From Incurvaria masculella (Eukaryota > Arthropoda > Insecta > Lepidoptera > Incurvariidae), in assembly GCA_946894095.1 (NCBI GenBank), contig OX335652.1, positions 17,755,001 through 17,819,000 on the forward strand: 64,000 nucleotides of DNA, in the 5' to 3' direction. The notes under the pieces are model-generated. The model ran no database searches, was not told the DNA's origin, and saw only the letters and a program-made list of their open reading frames with translations. Position 1 is the stretch's first letter. Every line of letters begins with the position of its first letter. The position numbers and the translations under genes were made by a program. Below are positions 1-10,938 of the stretch, piece after piece.

Positions 1-339
1 TCCAGACAATCAGTATATTCATCAGCAGGTATGTATATACCAACCTCCATTTTGTATGCAAACATCTATTTTGTACAGCCAATCTAACTAACGCAACTAC
101 TTGGCGCAGGCAGACCGACATATTTAGCATCAGAGGGTTGGTCTCTAACCCGTGAACCCAGATTCAGCCATTTACCTTATCGTGACCAAAAATGTCGTGA
201 CCTCCCGGAATATATATGCTGCTGAATAATTCCTCTAGGGTTGGTCTCTAACCTGTGAACCCAGATTCAGCCATTTACCTTATCGTGACCAAAAATGTCA
301 TGACCTCCCGGAATATATACGTTGCTGAATAATAATTCC
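1..339. mobile_element. Truncated copy of the long-TIR (565-bp) element, with a duplicated end
   Basis: The window starts inside an element whose full copies are at 46846-47412 and 60484-61047. The shared run is TCAGCAGGTA, a CCAATCTA block, ACTTGGCGCAGGCAGAC and the terminal block ending GTGACCTCCCGGAATATA. The last 103 bp are present twice in tandem (134-236 and 237-339), which the full copies do not show. Confidence 0.85.
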
Positions 340-860
340 TCGGATATGATCGCGTCCGCGCGCGCGTTGACGGATTCCGGCAAAAAGTGGCCGCTCGTCG
401 ATGGATTCCGATAGAGTATTTTTTGCGGGCCGGTACAGGTGGGGTGGGGGCGACGGGTGGCGCAGAGGACAACATTGTTCGCTGTAGATGTCAATTAGAG
501 ATAATGATGCAGTTGGCTATTTCTGCGATGCGCGATCGATCCAGACCTTCGTTTTTCCGTCGGCATGCATTAGGATAGGACGCAGGACATTCGTCATTTG
601 TCAGGAGGCGTCACCTTCAGCCAGGATGGCTGAGTCCATGTTCGGAGGTGCTGTGCTGTGGTCGGAATGTTTTATTGCAAGTTTTAAATACTCAATGTAT
701 TGTCCAACTGTTGTCAGCAACTTGCGAACTATCGAATATCGATATGTACTGCATAACTATTAATAACCAAGGCATTGACTCTAAAACTGGAAAGTGTCTT
801 AGTGCCTTGTAGGCGACTGGATGGGGAATCGAGAATTCGAGCTTCGAGGCTTTGTAGGTT
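340..860. other. No recognised feature
   Basis: Unique-looking sequence with a short CpG-rich patch near 345-460. The small frames have no motifs and I see no gene. Confidence 0.5.
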
Positions 861-1216
861 TTATTATGCAACCTGACATCGATGGCTATTAGCCCAATAT
901 AGCCGATATTAGCCTAGTACACCACATTCCCGAAGGAATTGCCATGCACACCGAGACCCTTCCTTTATGAGCGCGACTACACTGAACTGGATGGAAAACA
1001 CGGACAATTTTTTATTGCCGCTTCAACCATAGTTTCATCAAATACGGTGGTACGAACCCGGGTGGGCTCAACCCTACCACCTAGAAGTGGAAGGGGACCG
1101 CCAGTTTTACATGGATTCCGAACCATGGAACAGCTTGTATTCGTATCGCGCAAAAGTGCGCAACTCAGAAAGAGAAAAACAGTGGGTTGAAGATTTGAAC
1201 CCATAACCTCTCTTTA
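861..1216 (-). mobile_element. SINE, tRNA-headed family
   Basis: On the minus strand it ends in the family tail (complement of TTATTATGCAACCTGACAT at 861-879). The body shows the conserved CCCGAAGGAATT, ACTGGATGGAAAACACGGAC and TTGCCGCTTC blocks, and the head carries a box-B-like GGGTTCAAAT near 1195. The tRNA box A end is degraded into an AT-rich tract. Confidence 0.8.
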
Positions 1217-1275
1217 GATTAGATTTTATTTATTTATTTATAAAATAAAATAAAATAAATAAATAAATAAAATCT
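1216..1275. repeat. AT-rich inverted repeat of TTTA/TAAA units
   Basis: Runs of (TTTA)n followed by (TAAA)n that can fold on each other, between two SINE pieces. Probably an expanded A-rich tail or target tract. Confidence 0.6.
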
Positions 1276-1310
1276 ATAGCTTTTTCTGACATTTTTGAGG
1301 AAACTGGAAT

Positions 1311-1430
1311 GAGAACTAGGTGCCACGCCAGAACCTTCCATATATTGCGCAGCTACATTGAACTGAATGAAATGCCGCTTCGACCATCATGCATTCAATA
1401 CGATGGTTTCAACCTACCGCCTAGTACATA
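1311..1430 (-). mobile_element. SINE body fragment
   Basis: Contains TAGGTGCCACGCCAGAACCT, a CTACATTGAACTG block and TGCCGCTTCGACCATCATG of the shared SINE body, with internal deletions and no head. Confidence 0.75.
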
Positions 1431-1459
1431 AATAAGGGGTGCCACTCGCAAAAGAAATA

Positions 1460-1965
1460 GGCCTGCGTATTCAGCTGGCATGGGCCCCCTTCGGAAAACT
1501 TAGGGATGTCTTCAATTCTAAGATGCCCCAGTCTTTGACCAATGCGTGCTGCCAGTTTTGACCTACGCTTGCGAGATATGGACGCTCACAGTTGGTACTG
1601 CATACAAGCTGAAAGTAGCCCAAAGGGCAATGGAAAGATCCATGCTCGGTATCTCGCGACCGAATGCCAAATTTGCTGATACACCAAAGCACCAAGGTCA
1701 CTGACGTTATGCATAGGGTTGCTAAAATTAAGTGGCAATGGGCAGATCACGTACGTCGCAGAGATGACCACAGATGGAGCACTGAAGTCTTGATGTGGAG
1801 ACACTACACAGGAAAAAGAAACGGCCAGCACGTTGGTCAGACGATATACGTCATACAGCAGGTGCAACTGGCGAAGAAAAACAGGAGACCGCACAACTTG
1901 GCGAAGTCTGGGGGAGGCCTACGTCCAGCAGTGGACAACAAGAGGCTAAAGAAGAAGAAGAGCTT
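1460..1965 (+). pseudogene. Decayed RTE-type LINE reverse transcriptase C-terminus
   Basis: The 3' end of an RTE-clade LINE on the plus strand, broken by frameshifts and stops. Readable pieces in different frames are a RIQLAWAPFGKLRDV-like start, KVAQRAMERSMLG (around 1620-1650), KIKWQWADHVRRRDDHRW (about 1726-1780) and PARWSDDIRHTAGATGEEK (about 1815-1875). They end in the GGPR/VQQW-like block with the CCAGCAGTGGACAAC signature. This succession is typical of the region after the RT domain in insect RTE elements. It is 5'-truncated, as most LINE copies are. Confidence 0.82.
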
Positions 1966-2422
1966 CAGAGAGAATCCACAATCGACGAAGAAATGTAGTG
2001 GGCCCAATTGGATAAAGGAAACGTTGAAAAAATTATAATGGACCAGAATCTGTCCAATCTGTTGCAATAAAGCACTCTAGGAGTAACCTATTTTTAGCTG
2101 TATGCAGAAACGCCCTACCTGGATGGGCATACATCTTCTCAGCACCCAATGTAACCCAAAAGTGTGTCATGCAAGCGATAGGTTCGAGTCACTTGCCGGG
2201 ACCTATACTCTATCTGTGAAGTTCGAAGTCCATAAATTAAGCCATCAATTGGTTATCTTCCTCCGAGTTGGAATCAGGAAGTGCCAAACCTTTGAGCAAC
2301 TCTGTAAATTATTGCTATTCGCTATCGGATAACTCTCTATCTGCTAGCGACAAAGCGCTCCAACCATTCCTCCTCGCCAAGACTAACACGCGAGTTAACG
2401 CAGAACTCGCGTACGCTAACAC

Positions 2423-2576
2423 TATAAATCGGAATCTAATCGTACGTGACGCGCAGGCACTGAGACGCGGGCTCTATCGGCACGGTGGAGGCGGCCGAGA
2501 TACAGAGACAAAAGCGCGCACCTACGACTCCGGGGAGATCCAGAGGCACCGACAAACAGCGCCGACACGGGTAAGT
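2423..2576 (+). promoter_or_regulatory. Possible promoter and first-exon donor in a CpG-rich block
   Basis: A TATAAAT box (2423-2429) precedes a CpG-rich stretch (about 2440-2700) holding a consensus 5' splice site, CACGG/GTAAGT, with the intron beginning at 2571. This could be a non-coding first exon of a host gene. There is no transcript evidence and no start-site motif I trust. Confidence 0.3.
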
Positions 2577-2649
2577 GGATCGCCTGGATCTAGTGTTCGC
2601 GGTTGCCGGACGCGCGGACCGAAGCGGGCGAGCGCGCGAACGAGCAATC

Positions 2650-2671
2650 GGCGAGCGGGCGAACGAATTCG
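2650..2671. repeat. 22-bp GC-rich inverted repeat, left arm
   Basis: The 22 bases 2650-2671 (beginning GGCGAGCGGGCGAACG) are the exact reverse complement of 3674-3695. Both arms lie in separate CpG-rich patches about 1 kb apart. Confidence 0.85.
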
Positions 2672-3117
2672 TCCGAATGGGACAGTCGGATCCATTTCGC
2701 GGTTCTCATTCATTTCATTAATGTCGACAAAACGACAGAACTGAACTAACAAAAGAATACATTGTAGTACGTAATGTTATCTCTATTTCAAGTTTCCATA
2801 AATTTGGTTTATTTATGTATAGCCAGATGCGACAAAACCACAGATATGAACCATCAGAAGAATTGGTTTCAGTCTACGGAATTTTCATTGATTCAAGTTG
2901 AAATTCACCACATTCACAATTCAAATAATTCACCGATTTATTATTAAAATTAGGATTTTCATTAACAATATTCTGGTACATGAATATTAAATTGATATTT
3001 AAATGATATCATAATTATTCATTCAGCAAAAACAAATATTTTTTTTACTTTTGGGCACCGATTCGCTCTTTCATAGATTAAACTGTAGCGAAGACGATCT
3101 CAATTCTGAGAAAACTG

Positions 3118-3445
3118 TATTTCATTATTTTAAACTTCTGAAAGTGAAACTACACTTTGGCTGAGATAAATAGTCGTAACTGAAACTAGAAACTAACGGA
3201 AAGTAATACTTTGTGACGTAATTTTGCCTTACTTTACCATTTCGTCCATACAAAATGTGCCAAAGTGACATAAAAAATTACTACTTTTCGTTAGTCTTAG
3301 TTTCTGTTAGTACTATTTATCTCCGACTATGAATTTACATCACAGACTGATTGATTGATCAGCAGACTCGAATTATTCGGTAAATAAGTTCCCGACAATT
3401 TACTTTACTTATATGTTCAAATATACTTGTGACCTTAATTCAAAT
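3118..3445 (-). mobile_element. LINE-tail repeat, interrupted by a foldback
   Basis: Diverged copy of a retroposon family better seen at 57478-57682. The left part (3118-3158) carries the A-rich tail side and AAACTACACTT. The right part (3328 on) carries TTTACATCACAGACTGATTG, matching GTTACGTCACAAACTGATTG of other copies. The two halves are separated by the foldback at 3159-3327. Confidence 0.65.
3159..3327. mobile_element. Foldback MITE, copy 1
   Basis: Nearly palindromic 169-bp sequence. The left arm starts GGCTGAGATAAATAGTCGTA and includes TAACGGAAAGTAATACTTTG. The right arm mirrors it with ACTACTTTTCGTTAGTCTTA and TACTATTTATCTCCG. The loop contains the CCATACAAAATGTGCC block shared, inverted, with the copy at 61435-61604. 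No coding capacity. Confidence 0.85.
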
Positions 3446-3673
3446 TAAGAATACATAGTCCCAGCAGAGGCAGACAACACAGTTACCGCTCATTTTCTAT
3501 AGCACACCTGTTTAAATTTTTCTGCTTCCTTTTTTATGGAACTCACCCAAACTTTAGTAAACATGCCCGTCTGATCTATAATTAAAGTGTTCAGCCTTTA
3601 CGCTATACGTATCCAAAACTTTACATCATAGGAACACTCGATTTACCCGGATATAATACCGCAGTTCGCAGGC

Positions 3674-3695
3674 CGAATTCGTTCGCCCGCTCGCC
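3674..3695. repeat. 22-bp GC-rich inverted repeat, right arm
   Basis: Exact reverse complement of 2650-2671, within a CpG-rich patch (about 3660-3800) that also holds GGCGCCGCCGCCGG. Function unknown. Confidence 0.85.
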
Positions 3696-3989
3696 TCAGT
3701 GTGAACGCGGCGCAGCCTTATCGCACGCGCTTTGTGCCGGGCGCGGATTGCTTTATAATTGGCGCCGCCGCCGGTTATTTATTGAACGCTAGCAGATAAC
3801 AGAAGCGCCGGCGGCAACGATATTAGAAAATTTAATTTTACTAAATTGCTAGAACCCATACACCTTCACCGTGGAGCAGAGATATTTTTCGAGGAAGCTC
3901 TTAGGTCTAATTGTAATGTCAACAGGTCTCGACACATCCGATCTTTAAATCTAATAATGAAAACTCATAAACCTTAGAGTCTTAATACA

Positions 3990-4142
3990 GAGGCGTTGAT
4001 GCGTGCTTACTCAAAATATGATGCGTAATCCAAAGATATTGACGAGTATTCCAAAGGTGTTGATGCGTGCTCCAAAGTGTTGGTGTGTACTCCAAAGATG
4101 TTAATGTGTACTTCAAATGTGTTGATAAGTGTAGTCCAAAAG
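3990..4142. repeat. Minisatellite, about 21-bp unit
   Basis: About six to seven degenerate units of the form GTGTTGATGYGTRYTCCAAA, for example at 4050, 4070 and 4095. Units drift in length and sequence. No reading frame is conserved. Confidence 0.75.
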
Positions 4143-5096
4143 CTGTAGTATACCCTAAAGGCTTCGAATCTTACAACTGTCGCCTAAAACACATATACAC
4201 TTATCATATATCACTGTTTTGTTTCAATTACTAGGTCTACAAGATTGCCGACATTAACTGCTTAAACGTAACCCACAAAAGGCGCTAGGACTAGCCAACT
4301 ACTCGCGCCATACAAATGCACTTTTTAACAAATGTAATAATATGTAGTGAAACGCTTCAGCAAATCCAAATAGAACTCCAGACTGATAATGGATTGTTAA
4401 TATCTTTTATTCCATCATTTATTTAAATAATAATAAAAATAAAAAAAGTTGATTTTTCTCATTAGAAATCTGAAAGTCATTCGATTTCTAGATATAAGCA
4501 AAAACAGCATATATGCATAAACAAAAAATTCCATTTGCTTTTAGATTTCTACATTTAGTCAAAAAAGTTCGGAAATGGACACCGTTTCCGCAATGTATTT
4601 TGTATAGAAAAAGGAAACATACATTAACGAAAATCATTCGATTCCTAGACAAGGAATCATATATTGTAAGGATGACACTTATAATCGTCAGACTTAGTTA
4701 GTTTACTTGGGGTGCCTCGTCTAACTTTGCGATTTGGCTATGCTAGAATACTCATAAAAAAAGTATCATTTGCAGAACTCATGAAATAAATAATTTAATT
4801 TACAAGCAAAATCACGCCAAATTGATAAGCATGAAATATCGTAAAATTCAGATCAAAAAGTAACCTCTGCGAAGCTCGGCAAATCGAATGGCTACATGCT
4901 TAACGTCGCTTGGCTGAATTAAATTGTAATAGATTAGGAAAAAAAAATAAAAGTGGGCTAGCCACTATGGACGTCCCACGATTTATTAATTCGAGTTTAC
5001 GCAATGAAAAAAAAAACCTTATTTTTATCATACGGTTTATTTTGGGTAAGACTATGGTATTTTTTATATTTATTTCAATATGTTATTTTCTTTTTT
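4143..5096. other. AT-rich sequence, no recognised feature
   Basis: Low-complexity AT-rich DNA with only short chance frames. I see no gene, RNA or known repeat. Confidence 0.5.
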
Positions 5097-5384
5097 AGGG
5101 TTCCGTACCCAAAGGGTAAAAACGGAACCCTATTACTAAGCCTCCGCTGTCCGTCCGTCCGTCCGTCTGTCACAGGGCTGTATCTCATGAACCGTAATAG
5201 GTAGGCAGCTGAAATTTTTACAGAGTGTGTCTTTATTTTGCCGCTATAACAACAAATAGGTAAAATAAAAAATAATAATAGTTAAAGGGACCATACAAGA
5301 AACGTGATTTTTTTTTTTGTTAAATCTTGTACGATGGTACGGAACCCTTAGTGTGCGATTCCGACTCGTACTTGGCCGGTTTTT
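5097..5384 (+). mobile_element. GTCY interspersed element, full-length
   Basis: Begins AGGGTTCCGTACCCAAAGGG after a T-run. It carries the GTCCGTCCGTCCGTCTGTCA microsatellite core, then CTGTATCTCATGAACCGTAA, a GCCGCTATAACAAC block and the end CTTGGCCGGTTTTT. The start AGGGTTCCGTACC and the later GGTACGGAACCCT form a subterminal inverted repeat. This family is widespread in Lepidoptera and resembles the microsatellite-linked (GTCY)n repeats described there. It is non-coding. Confidence 0.9.
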
Positions 5385-5980
5385 ATTGTTTACAAAAGGT
5401 TAAAGTTACACGTTTACCTATCTGTTTTAATCCATAGGCGTCTTATTAAATTCTGGCCTTTTATTAACGCACTAAACACGAATTCTGTTATGTGGTATTG
5501 GAACATGTTCACAGTATTCTTGCGGAACGGAGCGATGGCATTACGTTTGTGCTATCAATAAATATGTTCATTCTATTCAAGTGTTACGATAATTTTCTGA
5601 ATATTTCTCTTATTGCGACGTTGACATGAATACGATAACCGCTGTTCTCCGCTAGTTATAATATGTACATAATTTAAGAGGGTCATTACCCTGTCAATAC
5701 CACGGGCGATTACTGTTTCCATGCTCTTAATGTTATACTAGGTTTTGGAAATTTCGGATTCTTAAATATACTATAGAAATCTATGTCATTATGTTTTAAA
5801 TTTTTTTAATATACCTTTTTGATTGGAAACTAAAGGAAAAGTTGTCTTTTTTTACGTTCATTTTCGAATTTTTTAATTGAAAAATACAGATATTTACAAA
5901 AAAAAAAACAAAACATACGGACATAGAATGAAGTTTTCTTAAAAGATATAATAGATTTATTAAAATCTGAAAACATTTTT

Positions 5981-6356
5981 TTTTATGTGACTGGACAAAG
6001 ATGGCTAATACCACACCTAACCTAACACACCACATGGGAATTAGGTGCCACGCCAGGACCTTCCTTATATGTAGCCATCCAGTTCAATGTAGCCGTTACG
6101 GAAAACACGGACAATTTTCATTGCCGCTTCGACCATCCTTCATTCAATGCGATGGTACCAACCCGGGCGGGATTAACCCTACCACCTAGTAAGTAAGGAA
6201 GAGGACCTACAGTTTAACGTGGAATTCGAACCACGGCCAGCCTCTCTCAACGGTCGAATGGTCACCCATCCAAGACCAGACCGGACCCAGCGTTGCTTAA
6301 CTTCGGAGAGCGATCGCCGAAGTGTCGCGCCACTGGGCTATTGAGGCTGACATTTA
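5981..6356 (-). mobile_element. SINE with a 5S-rRNA-like head
   Basis: On the minus strand the head reads AGCCCAGTGGCGCGAC (tRNA box-A-like), then CCGAAGTTAAGCAACGC and TTGGATGGGTGACC, which match the 3' half of insect 5S rRNA. Next come a box-B-like GGTTCGAATTCC and the shared SINE body (GGGTTAATCCCGCCCGGGTT, TGCCGCTTC, CCTGGCGTGGCACCTAATTC in complement). The tail is the TGTCCAGTCACATAAAA variant (5981-6000 in complement). Box A, a 5S segment and box B together suggest a chimeric Pol III promoter. Confidence 0.85.
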
Positions 6357-8000
6357 GGGGTATGTAAAGTTTGGGCCTGGAAGACTATTTCGCTATCTGC
6401 CTACCCCTCCAGGGAAGCCGCATGATGGTTTGTTGAGTAATAAAGCATCAACTCTTAGTACGTACACGCTAGGTTTCAATAAGCAGGATTGTATCGCGCA
6501 ATCTTATAAAATAACAATATTCGTATCCCTCGTCGTTGCAATGAAAACGACATAACAAAGAAGAGACTTTCCATTTTGAGCCCTATACCAACGAGATGAG
6601 TCGACATTTAAAATTAAATAAATTCTGAAGCAAATGCCATTTTGGAGTTGGATGCTGGCCGACGCTGACGCCGCTGTTGCTTACATCATGCACACTTGAA
6701 AAGTAAGAGTTGCAAATTCGGCAGGTTAATCTCAAATACATTTTTCCCAGTACGAATGAGCGACGTAGTGGTCGCAAAAATACATAATAGTTAGCTGACT
6801 TCTTAATTAAAATAGTTTGAAGAAATCCTCTTTCTTTTTTAATAAAAAATATTTATGGGACAATATTTTTTAAATACTAACATATAAACGATTTTATTTT
6901 AACCTAAGCTGGGTGGTATATGATCTTGTTTGTTCCTGCTTATTTCAATAGGCTAAAAAGGCTGCAAATACTACTTTTATCCAGCCCGACGTCGCGGCTC
7001 ACCTACCACGCGGTTCGATCGTTACTCAATATACCGGTCTAGTTTTACCTGGTGGTTGGCGAAATACGGTAACTTGCTGTCGCATTAAATTGGCTCACAA
7101 CATTGGCGTTAACGGCAAAAAAAAAACGCTTTTCGCCAGGTCGGACGAGGCAGGTTGGATTTTGGAGTGATCACTGAGCCGCAGGCGTCTGAACCGCACG
7201 GTGACCGAGTCGCATGGCGTCCGACCGGTGCGTCGTTTATTAAAAAAATGGCGATGGAGATGTCGCTCACCCAAGTAAACACAGAATGCAAAATAACTGC
7301 GGTCTCTGCTGCCACTACACATGATTTAGGGTGTCGGGTGCATTTCATATCGATTACTTCGACGTATCATTGCACGAATATGAACCGCTGCATTACATCT
7401 TTATGTTTATTCTCAACCAACCGCTCGCGGTAAATTCTTACTTCGATTACGTTGAGGTATAAATTATTTTGTGCCTTAAAATTTTTGAAGTATGTTACAT
7501 GCATACAAATGTACTTACTCAGCGGTATTGATGAAGAACATGAGGGTTACCTTGATAAATAACTTGCCAGGTTAATAGCAGATGAACAGACAAAAGAGTA
7601 ATTAAATTTGCTGCCATGCTAACGGTCAAAAGGCTCAGTGAACTGAAATTTACCAATAAGCACAGAAAAGTTGACTTACCATGGTATAATTCGTTGCGCT
7701 GGCTGGAATAACTGGTGGTTCTTACCTGTGAAAAGAAATAAAAACTTGGTTAAAAAAGGAATAGTATCACAAACTGAAATCATTTAGTATTTTGATTTCC
7801 GAAAAAATGCTTTTGTACTCAGACTCGATTGAACACAAAAGAACCGATCAAATTCAGCCAAGAAACGTTATAAACTTAAAATTACATTAAGGTGCATGAG
7901 ACCGTAATAGATAATCCCAAATTAAATGTAACCTGAATGGTTAAATATTTTTGCAATTTGTGGAAAGAAAATAAAAACATTAATATTGTATTTTTAAATA
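6357..8000. other. No recognised gene
   Basis: Mixed unique sequence. A moderately GC-rich patch (about 7130-7330) carries open frames on both strands that overlap each other, which argues for composition rather than coding. Confidence 0.45.
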
Positions 8001-8039
8001 TTACTATAATTGTTATACTATTATGTATTGTTTAACAAA

Positions 8040-8940
8040 GGAGCAGTCGAAACTGGCATGTCCAAATATCTGGGTTAAATTCGTTCTTTTTTTTTTGGTT
8101 TAACTGTTGGTTGACAATAAAATGAATCTTCGACGTTCCGGGATTTTACAAATTAGATTTAATTTGTTTTTATAGTTTTGAATAATGTTAATAATTATTT
8201 TATGAATCGACAATAAGTTTTAAATATTTGTCAATTATGATTTCAATTAGTGTCTTGAATGAGATAGGTACCTTTATTAAATTTCAGCTGACCATTCTAT
8301 TTGGTCTCCAATAAGAATATATTGTATATTTACACTAAGATTATCTATAACCAAATTTTCTTTAAGATAAAAGAGATTATATTTTTTTATGAAGCAGCAG
8401 GCGATACTGGCGTGTCCAAATATCTGGGTATTTTTTTTTATGATTCACTATTGGTTCACAATAAAATTAATGTTAATTGTTAATAAAAAAACTGTTGTTC
8501 CGGGATTTTAAAATTTTCATTTAATTAGTTTTTATAATTTTGAATAATGTTAATTATTATTTTTAGAATCGACAATATATTTTAAATATTTGTCCATTTT
8601 GTTTCAGTTAGTATTTTAGATTTAAGTAAGGTTATTTACGCTTAGATGGCAGTCTACTCAAATTGTAAATTGTATCTGTGAAAACATGTTTTCGGCTTTT
8701 GACAATTACATTGTCCATTTTTTTATATTAATTGTAAATAAGCTGTAAGTTTTCAAATAAATAAATAAACAAAAAAAATGCAAGAGATAGGTACCATTAT
8801 TAAATTTCAGCTGACCATATTGTATGTTTACACTAAAATTGTCTATAACCAAATTTTCATTAACATAAAAGAGATTATTATTAAAAAAAAATGAAGGAAC
8901 AGTCGAAACTGGTGTGTTCAAATATTTTCGTGAAATTATT
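8040..8940. repeat. Decayed tandem array, period about 350 bp, with an insertion
   Basis: Three units are recognised by ACTGGCATGTCCAAATATCT and its variants at about 8043, 8394 and 8895, by TTTCAGCTGACCAT (8284, 8807) and by CTATAACCAAATTTTC (8345, 8851). The larger last interval is explained by a retroposon-like insertion at 8640-8785. Confidence 0.75.
8640..8785 (+). mobile_element. Retroposon-like insertion with A-rich tail
   Basis: Sequence absent from the neighbouring unit. It ends AAATAAATAAATAAAC plus an A-run, as expected of a LINE-mobilised 3' end. No coding part is recognised. Confidence 0.5.
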
Positions 8941-9699
8941 TTAAATATTTTTTTATTGAGGGAATTTAATTTAGATTAAATTTAGCCGACTCTTACAAGA
9001 AAATTGCGACTCTTACAAGAAAATTGTGTTATAAATTTAATTTTTTGTTGCATCAGGCACACCTGACCGCTGTATTAACAAATTTTAACGGCAGGAGCGC
9101 TAAAAATGCATACTCTTGCTCACTATAAATAAATACGGCGGCCATAAAACAAACACACTCTTCACCAGAACCCACCAATTTCGCACGAAATTCACTTAAC
9201 ACGCCCGCGCAATCGAGAAGCAATCATAGCCGGCAATTAATCCTTCCCGCCAGTCTCGTGACGGACCGACCGACTGACCGACACGTTCCCCTGTCACTCT
9301 CGCAGCGCCCGTTCACCGGGTATACATTACCCGAACTCACTTTTTCGATGAGAAATAACGGGGCGCGTTTATTAAATTTGACGTCTCTGTATTCATCGCG
9401 TGCGATTTGAGTAAAGTTTAGATTTCTTTGATTTTTTATTGAATTATTCATTCTCTGGTCAAAACTGATGCTTGTGACTAAATTATTTGGTTAAAAGCAC
9501 TTTTATTTATTCAGTGCTATCAGTATCAATTCAGATTCATGATAAATTGAACACGTTGATAAAGAAGTTTTTTTTCCGTCCAATGAATTTATCAAAACTT
9601 ATCTGAGAGGTTAAAGAAATATATGTTCAGAAATGTGAGAGAGCAAAAAAAACACACGTTTATATTTGACATCCCGCCAAGATTCACACGCGTGCTAAA
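8941..9699. other. No recognised gene
   Basis: Contains a CpG-richer stretch (about 9160-9330) and otherwise AT-rich DNA. A frame on the minus strand (9224-9451) has no motif and no support. Confidence 0.4.
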
Positions 9700-9933
9700 A
9701 CCAAATTCTTCTTTTTTCTTCTTCGACCCTGTGCTGTCGACTGCTGGACGTATGCCTCCTCCAGACTTCGCTAAGTTGTGCGTTCTCATGTTTTTCTTCG
9801 CCAGTTATCACCTGCTGTCTGACGTATATCATCTGACCAACGTGCTGGTGGTTTGCAGGCGCTTCTTTTCCCTGTGTAGGGCTCCTCATCAAAATTCAGT
9901 CCTCCATCTGTGGCCATCTCTGCGACACACGTA
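9700..9933 (-). pseudogene. RTE-type LINE C-terminus fragment
   Basis: On the minus strand it gives the same region as 1780-1965: a RRDGHRWRTE-like piece, then PTQGKEAPANHQHVGQMIY, GEEKHENAQLSEVW and the GTCCAGCAG-type end. Frameshifted and 5'-truncated. The order and wording match the RTE copy at 1460-1965. Confidence 0.78.
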
Positions 9934-10398
9934 GCCTAAACCCAAATTAAGCATTCATAATTTAGACGAAAACCGCTCGCTGCATCATTTTGAATCTGGC
10001 CAAGTTTTTATCTAGACAGAAAAATCCAAGAAGTCCACATCAACAGGAGACCACTCTTAAAGGACATATGAACATTAAGCGCGTGATGGTACAAGAGTTC
10101 CGGGCGAAAACTTGAGAGCCGCAAAAGAAAAAGTTGGCCCGTCCGCGCGTTCGCTTTGATGTAGCGCCCAAAGTAAACGCAGATCTCATCTCCCTCGTAA
10201 TTGCCGTGTCGCTAGTGTTGTCTCCCCGTCATCGAAATTTATTGATGGAATCGAACAATTTGAAAATTGATCCTGGATCCAAGTCCTGTGGTTTTCAAAT
10301 CCCGAATTCTGCTTTTATTCTTATTCGAGATTCAAATGTGCGTTTAATTTTTATGGGTGTGAAACCCATGGAAAACTTAAGGAGCCTTTTCGACTTAC

Positions 10399-10680
10399 TT
10401 TTCATTTCATTTCATTTCATTTATTTATTCAACTTCTGGTAGTAAAACTACACTAAGTCATGTCACAATTTGATTGATCCGCGGATTCGATCAACCAGTG
10501 AAGAAGAACCCGCAAAGAAACTTCACTGGTCTATAAATTATGTTTTTTTTTGTCTTTTTTTTCGTCCACATAAATGATAGAACACAATTATGATTTCATA
10601 CCTAAATGCTACTGCCAAACTTACATTGGTAGAACGGTCTAAAGGAAAGAACTAAGAACTACGAGGAAACAACAACCCAC
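10399..10680 (-). mobile_element. LINE-tail repeat
   Basis: On the minus strand the element ends in an (AAATG)n tail (CATTT repeats at 10402-10425). Diagnostic blocks are ACTACACTAAGTCATGTCAC, GATCCGCGGATTCGATCAAC, a CGTCCACA stretch and CTACTGCCAAAC. Non-coding 3' end of a LINE or LINE-mobilised unit. Confidence 0.75.
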
Positions 10681-10938
10681 AATGTGAAAAGTCTTAATTA
10701 ATAAATAAATTACTTAACTTAATAACCTAATCATTATACATATTGAGTATTTATTTCGGGTGTAAACGCCTTCGTCAACTTAACAGCTATGTCGGGTGTA
10801 CAGAGCCCTTGTCAATTTTGATACAGATAAAGTGTATCAAGTCAATATAATATAATGTAATGCCACTATAATGTAGTAACCATTGTAGTGGCAATGTCAA
10901 AATAAAATTAATATAAATTGTACAATTATGTACTTGTC

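Noticed and set aside
6225..6356. A 5S rRNA gene
   Set aside because: Only part of the 5S sequence is present and it is joined to a SINE body; it is a SINE head, not a functional 5S gene.
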